Source: Caballeronia choica
GTDB taxonomy: Bacteria > Pseudomonadota > Gammaproteobacteria > Burkholderiales > Burkholderiaceae
DNA: 64,000 nucleotides
Assembly: GCF_001544535.1 (NCBI RefSeq)
Contig: NZ_FCON02000007.1
Span: 1-64,000 of the forward strand
Reading direction: 5' to 3'
A model generated the notes under the pieces. The model saw nothing but the letters and a program-made list of their open reading frames with translations. It ran no database searches and was not told where the DNA came from. The translations under genes and the position numbers were made by a program. Below, one piece after another: positions 44,158 through 54,000 of this stretch. Within the stretch, counting starts at the first letter, position 1. Each line of letters begins with the position of its first letter.

Positions 44158-45674
44158 AGGCCACCCCTGCGCAAGCGGTGTTGCATCGCCGGGGTGTCCG
44201 CGCGGACGTATTCGCGCTGCTCGATCCGTGGCCGCGCCGCATCCCGCGCTGGCTCGGCCACGCGAGCGGCGCTCGCGTTGGCCGGACGGTCCCATCCCGA
44301 TGCGAGCACCCGTTTTTCGATCTCGTCCGCGCTCGCGGCGCTCGTTGCCACGACCGTGGGCGCGCGGGCGGCGGTCCTGCTGGCCGGGCGGGACCAGCCC
44401 GATTCGAGCACCCGCTTTTCCATCTCGTCGGCGGTCTCGGCCCGCGTGGCTGCAACCACTGGCGCGGCGGATTTCGCAGCAGGCGCGTTGCCCCGGACCG
44501 GGGCACGCGGCGCCTGCTGCTCTGCCGCGGACTGCGCAGTCCTGATGGAAGCGCCCTCGCGGGCCTGCCGCAGGTCGATCTCCACCAGGGCAGACATGCC
44601 CGGCATCAGGCGGTCCTTGAAGGCCCCGATGGAAGCTGGCTCCAGGACGATCTTGACCGGTACGCGCTGGACGATCTTGGTGAAATTGCCGGTGGCGTTG
44701 TCCGGCGGAAGCAATGCGAAATGCGCGCCTGAAGCGGGGGAAAAACTTTCGATACGGCCGACGAAGGTGTGTCCGGGAACGGCATCGATGCGGACCTGAA
44801 CCCGTTGTCCCTGAGCGAGGCCGGCAAGCTGGGTCTCCTTGAAGTTCGCATTGACCCAGACGCTGTCCTGCACGATGGCAAGCACTTGCTGGCCGGGCTG
44901 GATTCGCGATCCGACCTCCACGTTTTTCTTCCCGATCCGGCCGCTCACAGGCGCGTAGATCTTGTTATAGCCCAGGTTGAGGCGGGCTTCCTGCAAATGG
45001 GCGAGCAATACGTCCTTGTGCGCGAGCAGCGTCGATCTGGAAGCGGCGAGCGAGGATTGCTTTGCCTGAGCGGCGGACGCCTGATCCTTCTGCGCCCGCA
45101 GTTCCGAAGCGGCCATCTCGCTCGCGGCGATCGCGCCGTCCAGTTCCTGCTTCGAAACCGCCTTCATGTCGTCGGCATACACCGACGAATAGCGCGAAGC
45201 GTCCGCGCGTGCGCGGCGCGCCTGCGCCTCGGCTCGTTCCACCTGAGCCTGGGCCGACGCGGACTCGGCGCCCGCCTGCCGCACCTGAGCGTCGATCTGC
45301 TTGACGTGAGCGTCGATCTCGCCCAGTTCCGCCAGCACCTGCTGGACTTTGATCTCCTGGTCCGCCTCGTCGAGGTTCAGCAGCAGGTCGCCGGCTTTCA
45401 CTCGTTCGTTGTCGCGGACGAACACCTCGCGCACCGTACCGGCGACGCGCGGCGAAACGAGCGTGACATCGCCGTCGAGATAAGCGTTTTCCGTCTCTTC
45501 GTAGTTGTGGCTGTGCCACCACATCCGCCCCGCGACGAGCGCCGCCGCGATGAGGATCAGACCGATGATCCAGCGCTTCTTTCGCGAGGCCCCTCGCGCG
45601 GTGGGCGGCGAAGTGGACGCGGTGGGCGCGGTGGACGGGAGGGCGAGCGCTGTCGGCGCCTGGTTCTCAGCCAT
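44154..45674 (-). CDS. emrA: EmrA/HlyD-type membrane fusion protein with a duplicated C-terminal tail
   Basis: 506 aa. One membrane anchor (residues about 34-52, 'RWIIGLILIAAALVAG'), then the lipoyl domain 'DGDVTLVSPRVAGTVREVFV', a long coiled coil (about 110-210) and 'YNKIYAPVSGRIGKKNVEVG'. It should connect EmrB to the outer-membrane channel. Residues about 400-506 are an extra Ala/Arg-rich tail containing two near-identical repeats: 'TADEMEKRVLESGWSRP' (near 415) and 'SADEIEKRVLASGWDRP' (near 449), 35 residues apart. Most EmrA proteins end near residue 400. Confidence 0.92.
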   Translation of the reverse strand: MAENQAPTALALPSTAPTASTSPPTARGASRKKRWIIGLILIAAALVAGRMWWHSHNYEETENAYLDGDVTLVSPRVAGTVREVFVRDNERVKAGDLLLNLDEADQEIKVQQVLAELGEIDAHVKQIDAQVRQAGAESASAQAQVERAEAQARRARADASRYSSVYADDMKAVSKQELDGAIAASEMAASELRAQKDQASAAQAKQSSLAASRSTLLAHKDVLLAHLQEARLNLGYNKIYAPVSGRIGKKNVEVGSRIQPGQQVLAIVQDSVWVNANFKETQLAGLAQGQRVQVRIDAVPGHTFVGRIESFSPASGAHFALLPPDNATGNFTKIVQRVPVKIVLEPASIGAFKDRLMPGMSALVEIDLRQAREGASIRTAQSAAEQQAPRAPVRGNAPAAKSAAPVVAATRAETADEMEKRVLESGWSRPASRTAARAPTVVATSAASADEIEKRVLASGWDRPANASAARVAEPARDAARPRIEQREYVRADTPAMQHRLRRGGL

Positions 45675-46995
45675 CTTGGCCTCCACAAGCTCGTTCGATG
45701 GATGACACGCAGCGCGAGTCGCTATGCCGATCGCGAATGCCGGCAGATGACGCGAGGGCCAGCAGATGGGAGACGACGTGAGCAGCGTCGTCGCCGACGC
45801 CGCTCAGAAGACCCGAGCGCTGCTTGTACAACCACGGCAGGCCGACGAAGTACAACCCCGGTTGCTCCGTGACCCCGCGTTTCTGGATGGGATAGCCGTC
45901 CTCGTCGAAGATCGGAAACTCCACCAAACTGAAGTCGAACCGGTACCCCGTTGCCCAGACCACCGTTTCGATCCCGTGCCGATCGATGTCGAGGTCGGCG
46001 AGCAACTCGCATGCGTACGCGTCTCGCCATTGCGGTACGACCTCTGGCTCGCACGCCAGCCGATGGGACTCGATGTAGTCGTCGATCCTTTGCAGAAACG
46101 CCTTCTCGAAGTCGTCGGCGATCGCCAGGTTCCGGTGCAGGTCGGGCGCGAGCCGGAGCGTGTTGTTGCTGACGTCCGTCAACCGGCCGAGCAGGGTCAT
46201 GCCGTCGCGATGGAATCGGTGGAGGTTGATTTTCGTGCCGTCCGAGCGCCCGACGATGTGCGGACTCCCCGCGAATTTCAGCCGGGGCGAGGGCAACCGG
46301 TCGACCGTCTGGTCCGACAGGCCGAGCAGGTCGAGCCATTCCGAGCTGTCCTTGCCGCGATACCGGCGCGGCGCGCGGCCGGACTTGCCGACGCACAGGA
46401 ACACCTGGCGGCCGCTGCCGTGGATCTCGTCGGCAATCTGGCAGCCTGACTGGGAACTGCCGACGACGAGCACCGCGCCGCGACCCAGCATACCGGGATT
46501 CCGGTATTCGCTGGAATGCAGTTGCCGCACGCGAGGGGCAATCCGGCCCGCGAAGGACGGTATGCGCGGCACCTGGAAGAGGCCGGTAGCCATCACCAGA
46601 TGCTTCGCCCGAAACACGCCGGCGCTCGTGCCTATCTCGAAGCCGGTCCCCGGGTCCGCCCGGACCGACACGGCTCGCGTGTTGTAGCGGACCGGCAGGC
46701 GGTACTTCTGCACGTATTCCTGGAAGCGGGCGGCGACCTCCAGGCGCGGCATGAATCCGTCCGGATCGTCGCCGTCGTATTCCGCACCGGGAATCCGGAT
46801 GGTCCAGTTGGGCGTCACCAGCGTGAAGGAGTCCCACCGGTGGTCCATCCACCGGTGGGCGGGCCGGCTGGCGCTTTCGATCACGAGGTGCTCGACGCCG
46901 CGCTGCCGAAGATGGTAGCTGGTGGCGAGCCCCGCTTGTCCCGCGCCGACGACGAGCGTGTCAATGGTGTTAGCGGATTTGGAGGACACGGTCAT
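45667..46995 (-). CDS. Flavin-dependent monooxygenase (CzcO-like, FAD/NADPH)
   Basis: 442 aa. FAD motif 'DTLVVGAGQAGLATSYHLR' is near residue 12, 'RWDSFTLVTPNWTIRIPGAE' follows, the NADPH motif 'GRGAVLVVGSSQSGCQIADE' is near 170, and 'VVWATGYRFDFSLVEF' lies towards the C-terminus. It shares four bases with the NRPS stop and overlaps emrA. It likely oxidises the enzyme-bound or released product (N-, S-oxidation or Baeyer-Villiger type). Which of these cannot be read from sequence. Confidence 0.9.
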   Translation of the reverse strand: MTVSSKSANTIDTLVVGAGQAGLATSYHLRQRGVEHLVIESASRPAHRWMDHRWDSFTLVTPNWTIRIPGAEYDGDDPDGFMPRLEVAARFQEYVQKYRLPVRYNTRAVSVRADPGTGFEIGTSAGVFRAKHLVMATGLFQVPRIPSFAGRIAPRVRQLHSSEYRNPGMLGRGAVLVVGSSQSGCQIADEIHGSGRQVFLCVGKSGRAPRRYRGKDSSEWLDLLGLSDQTVDRLPSPRLKFAGSPHIVGRSDGTKINLHRFHRDGMTLLGRLTDVSNNTLRLAPDLHRNLAIADDFEKAFLQRIDDYIESHRLACEPEVVPQWRDAYACELLADLDIDRHGIETVVWATGYRFDFSLVEFPIFDEDGYPIQKRGVTEQPGLYFVGLPWLYKQRSGLLSGVGDDAAHVVSHLLALASSAGIRDRHSDSRCVSSIERACGGQDG

Positions 46996-49900
46996 GCGAA
47001 GCTCCCACTTCCAAGGACGTGCGCCGTGATCCGGCGCAGGCTGTCGCCGCGGGCGATCGAAAAATGTGTTTCGTCGAGGTGAACCTGCCGTGGGGCACCG
47101 AAGCTGTCGGCAGGGACGGAAAATGGCACGAGGAACGGGAAATCCGATCGCTTCATGGCCTGGAATTGAAGCGGCACGACGCCGGTGGTCCTGGGCCGGT
47201 GCTGGATCAGCGCATCGAAGTTCGCCTTGTGCTCGGCCAGCAGTTCCTCCAGATCGGCGACGGACAATCCGGTGGTCCCGCTTTCGTCCAGCAACGCGCG
47301 CAGCGCCGAGATCCCTTCGGAAAACGGCAGCGCGGCCAGCGCCTCGAGATCGTGCGAGAGCTGTTGTGTCTGCAGCAGATCTCTCGCGAAGTTCTTCAGG
47401 AGGTCGGCGCCGGTAAGGGCCGTGCCCTCCGCCAGCGCAGGTTCGCCGACCCAGCTGTCGATCATGGTCAAGCCCGCCGGAACCACGCCGGCGCTTTCCA
47501 GCAGGCCGGCCATCTCGTGTGCGATGACGCCGCCCATCGACCATCCAAACAGATGAACCCGTGCTGCCGCAGGCAAATGCGGCGCCAGTTCGCGCACATA
47601 GCTGGCGGCCATGTCCGCCACCGTGCGGGCGTCACCGTCGCCACGCGACTGGATGCCGATGATGTCCGTGTCCGGCGGCACGAATTCGAGCAGTTCCCTG
47701 TAGCACAGCACGTTGCCGCCGACCGGATGAACCGCGACCAGAACGTTCGGCGGTTGCGCGCGTTGCGCCGCGCGACGGATGATCACCACTGCGTCGCGGG
47801 CCAGGGCCTTGCCGGGCTTCGGCGAGGGTGCCCGCGCGGCGAGTTCGGCGATCAGTCGGGCCTGCGTGGCGATCGTGCCCTGGCGCAGCAAGGACGCAAG
47901 CGACAGGGTTTGCCCAAAAGTGGACTCGATCGCGTTCAGCAGCCTCACCGCCATCAGCGAACTGCCGCCGAGGGCGAAGAAGTCGTCGTGGACGCCCGGC
48001 TGTTCGATATCGAGCAGGTCTTCCCATAGCGACGACAGGGCAGTCTCCGTCTCGTTGCGAGGCAGGACACTTACCTTGCTCGCGTGCTGCAGGGCGGAGG
48101 CCCGCTCTTGAAGTGCGGCACGATCGATCTTCCCGTTGGCGGTCACGGGCATCTGGTCGATCTCGGCCAGCAGGCCCGGCACCATGTAGTGGGGCAGCAG
48201 GTCGCCGAGGTGCTGGCGTATCGAGGCTTCGGTGGCTGCTTCCTCCTCCGGCGCGCGCGGATCGCGCACGAAGAACGCCAGCAGCTGCGGCCGCTTGTGT
48301 TCGCCGACGATCCTCACGAGCGACGCTGCGCTGCGCACGCCAGGGCATCGCTCGAGCATCGCATCGATCTCGCCCAATTCGATGCGGTGACCGTGGATCT
48401 TGACTTGCGTGTCGCTGCGACCGAGGAATTCGAGACGGCCATCGGCCTGATAGCGGCCGAGGTCGCCGGTGCGGTAGAGGCGCTCGCCGGAGCCGGGGTG
48501 CGTGACGAAGGACTTGCGGGTTCGTTCCGAATCCTTGTAATAGCCCTGCGCCAGCCCGATGCCGCCGATGTACAGGTGGCCGACGGCCCAGGCCGGCCGC
48601 GGCTGCAATGCATCGTCCAGCACGTGGAAGCTCTGGTTGGAGAGCGGCCAGCCGTAGGGAATGCTCCGCCATCTCGGGTCTACATCGTCAATCGCGAAAT
48701 AGTTCGACCAGATCGACGCTTCGGTTGCACCGCCGAGGCCGACGATGGCCGCGTGCGGCGCGACACGCGCTACGCGGCCCGGCAAGGACACCGGTATCCA
48801 GTCGCCGCTCAGCATGAAGAGCCGCAGGCTGGAGAAGACTTCCAGCGCCCGCGCGAGCGAGAATTCGAGTTGCATTTCGAGCAGAGCAGGCACGCTGTTC
48901 CAGACGGTGACGCCGTGCTGCTCGACACATTGCGCCCAGTCAGCGGGCGACGGACTGCTGCTGTGAGGCGGCAGTACCAGGGTCGCGCCGCAACCGAGCG
49001 TGGCGAAGATGTCATAGACGGACAGATCGAAATTGAACGCGGAGATTCCGAGGACGCGGTCGTCGATGTCCAGGCCGAAGCGCGCGATGACATCCTGAAG
49101 GGTGTTGACCGCTCCGCGATGCGTGATGGCCACGCCCTTGGGCTGGCCGGTCGAACCGGACGTGAAGATGACGTAGGCGAGGTCATCGGGGCCCTGAACG
49201 TTGGCCAGCGCGACAGGCGTGGCCGGCGCGTCGTCCGGCAGGGCGTCCTCGAGCGCCCGCAGTTGCACGCCCTCGGGCGCGCGCACGGTCGCCATGACAT
49301 CCCGCGCGCACAGCACGACCTTCACGCCGGGCTGGTCGATCAGCCATTGCATGCGCGCCGGCGGCAGGTCATAGGCCACCGGAAGATACGCCGCGCCGGC
49401 CTGCACGGTGGCCATCGCCGCCGCCACCTGCCGCCAGCCCCGGCGCGCGACGATCGCGACCAGGTCGTTGCAGCCCGCGCCCCAGCGGCGCAGTTCGCTC
49501 GCCAGAGCCGTGGTCCGGCACAGCAGCTCGCCGTAGCCGATGCGCATGCCGGGCGCGATGATGGCCGTCTGCGTTGGATGCTTGCGACATGCCTCGATGA
49601 AGAAGTCGTGCAGCAGGCCATCGGGCAACGGTCGCGCCGTGTCGTTCGCCGCGCGGCAGGCCCCGAGCGAGAGCGGCTGCAACCTGGGCGAGAAGGAAGC
49701 CGGATCGTCGCACTGCAGGATCTGCCGCAGACCATCCCGGTAGGTGGCAAACATGTCCTCGATCACACCGGGCAGGAAGACGCCGTCGACATAGTCCCAG
49801 TTCAGGAACATCCGGCCTTCCTCCATGTAAGCCTGATGATCCAGCCAGACCTGCGGGGTGTGCATGCTGCCCTCGACGGACAGCCAGCCCAGTTCGGACG

Positions 49901-51020
49901 GTGTGGCCATCGAGCCGCCCCGTTCCAGGCCGAGCGTGCTGGCGAACACCACGGGCATGGCGGGCAGCACCGACGCCGGCCGGTTCATCTGCCGGATCAC
50001 GTCGACGCCGGACACGTGACGGTGCTCGATCTCGCGGAACAGTTGCTTCTGCAAGGCCGTCACCCGCTCGCGAAAACCGCCTTCCGCCAGCGGCACTTCC
50101 AGCAGCAAGGTATTGCTGAAGTTACCGATGGTGCGGTCGAAGCGGGCGTCGTCGGCCGGGCGTCCGGATATCAGCAGGTTCAGCGTGAACGACGGACTGC
50201 GCGACCAGCGCCGCAGCACGTCTGCGAACAAGGCGCACAGCATCGCGTTGAGCGTCGCGCCGAGCATCCTGGCCCGCAGCGTGATCTGCTGGACGTCCGC
50301 CGGCTCCAGCCGGACCTGGAGGCGGCGGAAGGTCGATTGGCGGGGAATGTCCTCGTGGTCGCGTATCGGCAGGTCCGGCGCCGGGGGCAGCGTGGCGAGC
50401 CGCCCGGTCCAGTAGTCGAGCGAACGCCGGTAGGCGGGCTCGAGCCTCGCCGCGTGCTGCTGCTCGACGTACTCGCGATAGTCGGCCGCCGGCGCGTCGT
50501 GCGGCGCATCGCCCCGGTAGAGACGCGTCAGGTCGTGGAAGAACAAGGCGAGCGACCGTCCGTCCAGCGTGAGCAGCCGGAACAGGAAATGAAGACGGTA
50601 GCCGTCGTGCACACGGTCGACGAGACAGACGAACTGGCAGCCGTCGGCCATGTTCGCAAGATGCTCGTCGAGTGCCTCCTTCCAGCCGGCCGCGAGCGCC
50701 TCCTGCTCCACAACGCCGAGGTGCCGGATATCGCGCACCGGGACCTGACAGCGCGCGGGCATCTGCGCGATGCATTGCGTGCCGTCCGGGAGAATGCGCG
50801 TCCTCAGGGCAGGGTGCGTTGCCATTAGTTGTAGCAGAGCCTGCTCGAGCCTTCCCAGGTCGAGCGTCGCGGCACGGTAGCCGCGATACAGGCAGGCCGC
50901 GGTGCCGAGGCGATAGCCATTCTGCTCGCCGATCCAGTAGGCCTGCTGCATCGACGTCAGCGGATAGGCTCCGCGCTCGGCGTCATCCCTCAAGAGGCAA
51001 GCGACGTTTTGTCGGTCCAT
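46992..51020 (-). CDS. NRPS module: Cy-A(Cys)-PCP-TE
   Basis: 1342 aa. Cy-lineage condensation domain about 15-450: 'YPLTSMQQAYWIGEQNGY' and 'LPPAPDLPI'. The catalytic DxxxxDxxS is Arg148-LLTL-Asp153-GR-Ser156, so the first Asp is replaced by Arg. Adenylation domain about 470-970: 'YVIFTSGSTGQPKGVA' at 616, 'NFDLSVYDIF' at 663, A10 Lys964. Specificity residues read D665 L666 Y669 N707 M736 S738 L762 I770 W771 (DLYNMSLIW), close to the cysteine code DLYNLSLIW. PCP about 985-1060 with GGSS (Ser1021). Thioesterase about 1090-1342 with GWSMG (Ser1161). It takes the polyketide acyl chain, adds cysteine and releases the product. It starts three bases after the PKS stop. Confidence 0.93.
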   Translation of the reverse strand: MDRQNVACLLRDDAERGAYPLTSMQQAYWIGEQNGYRLGTAACLYRGYRAATLDLGRLEQALLQLMATHPALRTRILPDGTQCIAQMPARCQVPVRDIRHLGVVEQEALAAGWKEALDEHLANMADGCQFVCLVDRVHDGYRLHFLFRLLTLDGRSLALFFHDLTRLYRGDAPHDAPAADYREYVEQQHAARLEPAYRRSLDYWTGRLATLPPAPDLPIRDHEDIPRQSTFRRLQVRLEPADVQQITLRARMLGATLNAMLCALFADVLRRWSRSPSFTLNLLISGRPADDARFDRTIGNFSNTLLLEVPLAEGGFRERVTALQKQLFREIEHRHVSGVDVIRQMNRPASVLPAMPVVFASTLGLERGGSMATPSELGWLSVEGSMHTPQVWLDHQAYMEEGRMFLNWDYVDGVFLPGVIEDMFATYRDGLRQILQCDDPASFSPRLQPLSLGACRAANDTARPLPDGLLHDFFIEACRKHPTQTAIIAPGMRIGYGELLCRTTALASELRRWGAGCNDLVAIVARRGWRQVAAAMATVQAGAAYLPVAYDLPPARMQWLIDQPGVKVVLCARDVMATVRAPEGVQLRALEDALPDDAPATPVALANVQGPDDLAYVIFTSGSTGQPKGVAITHRGAVNTLQDVIARFGLDIDDRVLGISAFNFDLSVYDIFATLGCGATLVLPPHSSSPSPADWAQCVEQHGVTVWNSVPALLEMQLEFSLARALEVFSSLRLFMLSGDWIPVSLPGRVARVAPHAAIVGLGGATEASIWSNYFAIDDVDPRWRSIPYGWPLSNQSFHVLDDALQPRPAWAVGHLYIGGIGLAQGYYKDSERTRKSFVTHPGSGERLYRTGDLGRYQADGRLEFLGRSDTQVKIHGHRIELGEIDAMLERCPGVRSAASLVRIVGEHKRPQLLAFFVRDPRAPEEEAATEASIRQHLGDLLPHYMVPGLLAEIDQMPVTANGKIDRAALQERASALQHASKVSVLPRNETETALSSLWEDLLDIEQPGVHDDFFALGGSSLMAVRLLNAIESTFGQTLSLASLLRQGTIATQARLIAELAARAPSPKPGKALARDAVVIIRRAAQRAQPPNVLVAVHPVGGNVLCYRELLEFVPPDTDIIGIQSRGDGDARTVADMAASYVRELAPHLPAAARVHLFGWSMGGVIAHEMAGLLESAGVVPAGLTMIDSWVGEPALAEGTALTGADLLKNFARDLLQTQQLSHDLEALAALPFSEGISALRALLDESGTTGLSVADLEELLAEHKANFDALIQHRPRTTGVVPLQFQAMKRSDFPFLVPFSVPADSFGAPRQVHLDETHFSIARGDSLRRITAHVLGSGSFA

Positions 51021-51022
51021 GA

Positions 51023-54000
51023 TCAGACCTCCTCCGCCGCATCGACGCTCGACGCAGGCGTCTCGCCGGCGTCGAGGAAGCGCGACAGTTTGTCGAGACT
51101 GGGGTAGTGCTCGAAGATCTGCGGCACCGTCAGCTTCACGCCATGTTGCCGGCTGACGGCGTGCGTGAACTCCATCAGGACGATCGAATCAACGCCCAAT
51201 TCCATGAACGTGGCCTGGGGATCGAGGCGCGCTGCATCGACGTGAATCAGTTTGCCCAGTAGCTGGCTCAGCGCATCCGCGGTGGCGACGCCGCAGTCCA
51301 CGGGCGCATCGGGCGCATCGGGCGCCGCGGCTGCCGGCGGCGGGGGCGGGGGCAGCGGCGCGACGGACGCAAACGCCTTCTCTGTGACGGCGTCCCGGGC
51401 CGGCGCGGCATCCTGTTCCGGGCTGCCAGCCAACAGGACGTGTTGTGGCCACGCCCGCGACGAGTGGCCCGCGCCGGGCACCGCACCACAGCGTTCGAAG
51501 CCGGCATCCAGCAGGCAGGCGCGCCATTCGTCGGCCGACATGAAGGGCAGGTTGCGCGCCCTGCGACGGTCCTGGTAATGGCCGAAGCTCTCGATGTGCG
51601 CGAGGGTCAGCATCTGGATCGGCGTGTTGACAGTTCCCTCGATGAGCATCACCGCACCGCCTGGCACGAGGAGTTCGCGCAACTGGTGCAACGTCCTGTC
51701 GACGTACTTCGCGGTATGAATGACGTTCGCCGCCAGGATCAGGTCGAAGGAGGCCGGCTCGTAGCCTTGTTCGGCCAACCCCTTGTTGATGTCGAACAAG
51801 CCGTATTCGATGAACGGCAAGCCGGCAAAGCGTGCTTTCGCACGGTCCGTGAAGAAATGCGAGACGTCGGTGAAGCGGTAGGTCACGCCCGCGGCAGGCA
51901 GCACTTTGAGCAGCGCCGCGCTGGTGCCGCCGGTGCCGGCGCCCAGCTCCAGAATGCGCATCGGGCGATGCTCGATGGCCGTATGGCGGCCCACCAGCAC
52001 CCGGAGCACCTCGACCGCGATATGGTTCTGCATCCGGGACACCGGATTGAGCTGGTACAACGCGTCTGCGACCCGCGATTCGCCGTCCGGGAACAGCAGA
52101 TCCAGCGGATTCGTCTCGCCCGTGAGGAGCGCGACCTGGCTGATGGCGCACTCCTTCACGTAATCGACGAGCGGCTTGTAGTCGCTGCTCGTCCGGATTC
52201 CCGAGAGAAGGCCAGTAACCTGCTCCTTCAGATGCTTGGCGTCGAACGGCGCGGGGTTGCGGTACAGCCCATCGCCCGCGGACTGCAGAAGACCGGCATG
52301 GCCGAGCGCCGCCAGCCACTGCCCGACGAGCGGCAGACGATTCGCCTTGAGCCCGAGGCGCGCGACGATCTCCTGTGCGGACACCGTCTCGCCGGCCTGG
52401 CGGAACGCGCCCAGTTCCGCCAGTGCGGCCGCCATGGCCGGCGTGCAGGCCTCCTCCAGGCGCTTCCAGACGGCGTCGAACTCCGCCAGAGCCGACGACT
52501 CGACCGCCTTGAAGCTGCGCAATGCCTCTTCACCACATCGAACGATCTCCTCCCAGGCCGGGCGCGCGGCGTTCGGCAGACCGGCCGAAGGCGCGATCGC
52601 CGAGCGCTGCCGGAACCAGTGCGGGACTCTCTCGAATTCGTAACCCGGCAAGGACACGACCCTGCGCTGGTCTTCAGCGAAGAGGGGCTGCCAGTCGAGC
52701 GCGTGCCCGGCGCCGGCGATCTGCAGCAGGCATTCAACCAAGTCTTCTTCATCGTGCCCGTTGTGGCGCAGCAGGGGCAGCCAGCGCGGACCCGCTCCGT
52801 CCTGACACGCTTCGGCGATGCCGCACAGCACGGGCCTGGTGCCGATCTCGATGGCCAGCGCGACATCCGCGCCGGCCAGTGCCTGCAGCGAGTCGGCGAA
52901 GCGGACCGGTTCGCGCAGGTGGCGCGCGAAATAGTGGCCGCTGAGTTGCTTGCCCGGCGTCCACAAGCCGCCGGTCACGTTGGAGATGAATCCGCTGGCC
53001 GGGGCCTGCAACTCCAGCGCTTCGGCAGCACGCATCAGGGCCGGCATGATCGGGTCCATCATGCGCGAGTGGTGCGCTCGCTCGACGCGAAGCTTGCGGT
53101 GCTCGATCGAGTGATGCTCGGCAAGGTAGGCGCAGAACTGCGACACCGCTTCGATCGAACCGGCCACCACACAGTGGTGCTGGCCGTTGATGGCCGCCAG
53201 ATCGACCGTGTGGCCGCTTTGCAGGATCGCGCGGCTGACGGTTTCCTCGTCGGCGAAGATGGCGGCCATCGCGCCGGGCCCGACCCGGTTCTCGCACAGG
53301 TCTCCGCGCGCCGCGACCAGGCGCAACGCGGATTCGATACTCATCGCTCCGCAGGTCACGAGCGCGGCGTATTCACCGAGGCTATGGCCGAGCGTCACGT
53401 CAGCCCGGATGCCGAGCGACGATAGCGTCTGGCCGAGCGCATATTGCAGTGCAAAGTGCACCGGCTGCGCGAGCGAAGGGCGGGTGAGGTCGATGTCGGG
53501 CCGGTTGCCGTACAGCAGCGTCTCAAGCTCGAAACCAAGCCGGGGCGCGAGGATCGCGTCGCACCGTCCCAATGCCTCGCGGAAGGCCGGCAGCCGCTCG
53601 AACAATGCTCGTCCGGCGTCTTTCAACGGAATGCCTTGTCCGGAGTAGACGAAGGCAATCCGCGGCACACCGCGGCCGGCCTGCTCGGTGACGTGCAGGT
53701 CCGAGCCCCCGGCCACGGCCCGCAGCTTCGCCGCGAGCGAGGCTGCGCTGTCCGCCGCCACGGCGAAGCGGGTGTCCTGCAGCGCGCGGCGGCATGTGCT
53801 CGTGTACAGGAAAGCAGGCCAGTCGTGCTCCGGAAGCGTCTCCAGATGCGCAACATGGCGGGCGGCCAGACGACGCAACGCCGGCTTGTCGCGTGCGCTC
53901 ATGACAAACGGCAGGGCGCGCGAAGGCACCGGCGCGCGGTCCGCCACGGCTCTTTGATGGCTGCCGGCTGTCGCATCGTCCGCATCGCCCAGCACGACAC

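Noticed and set aside
48084-50828. Plus-strand frame of 914 codons opposite the NRPS gene
   Set aside because: Shadow frame caused by high third-position GC; it has no domain resemblance, whereas the minus strand shows all the NRPS motifs.
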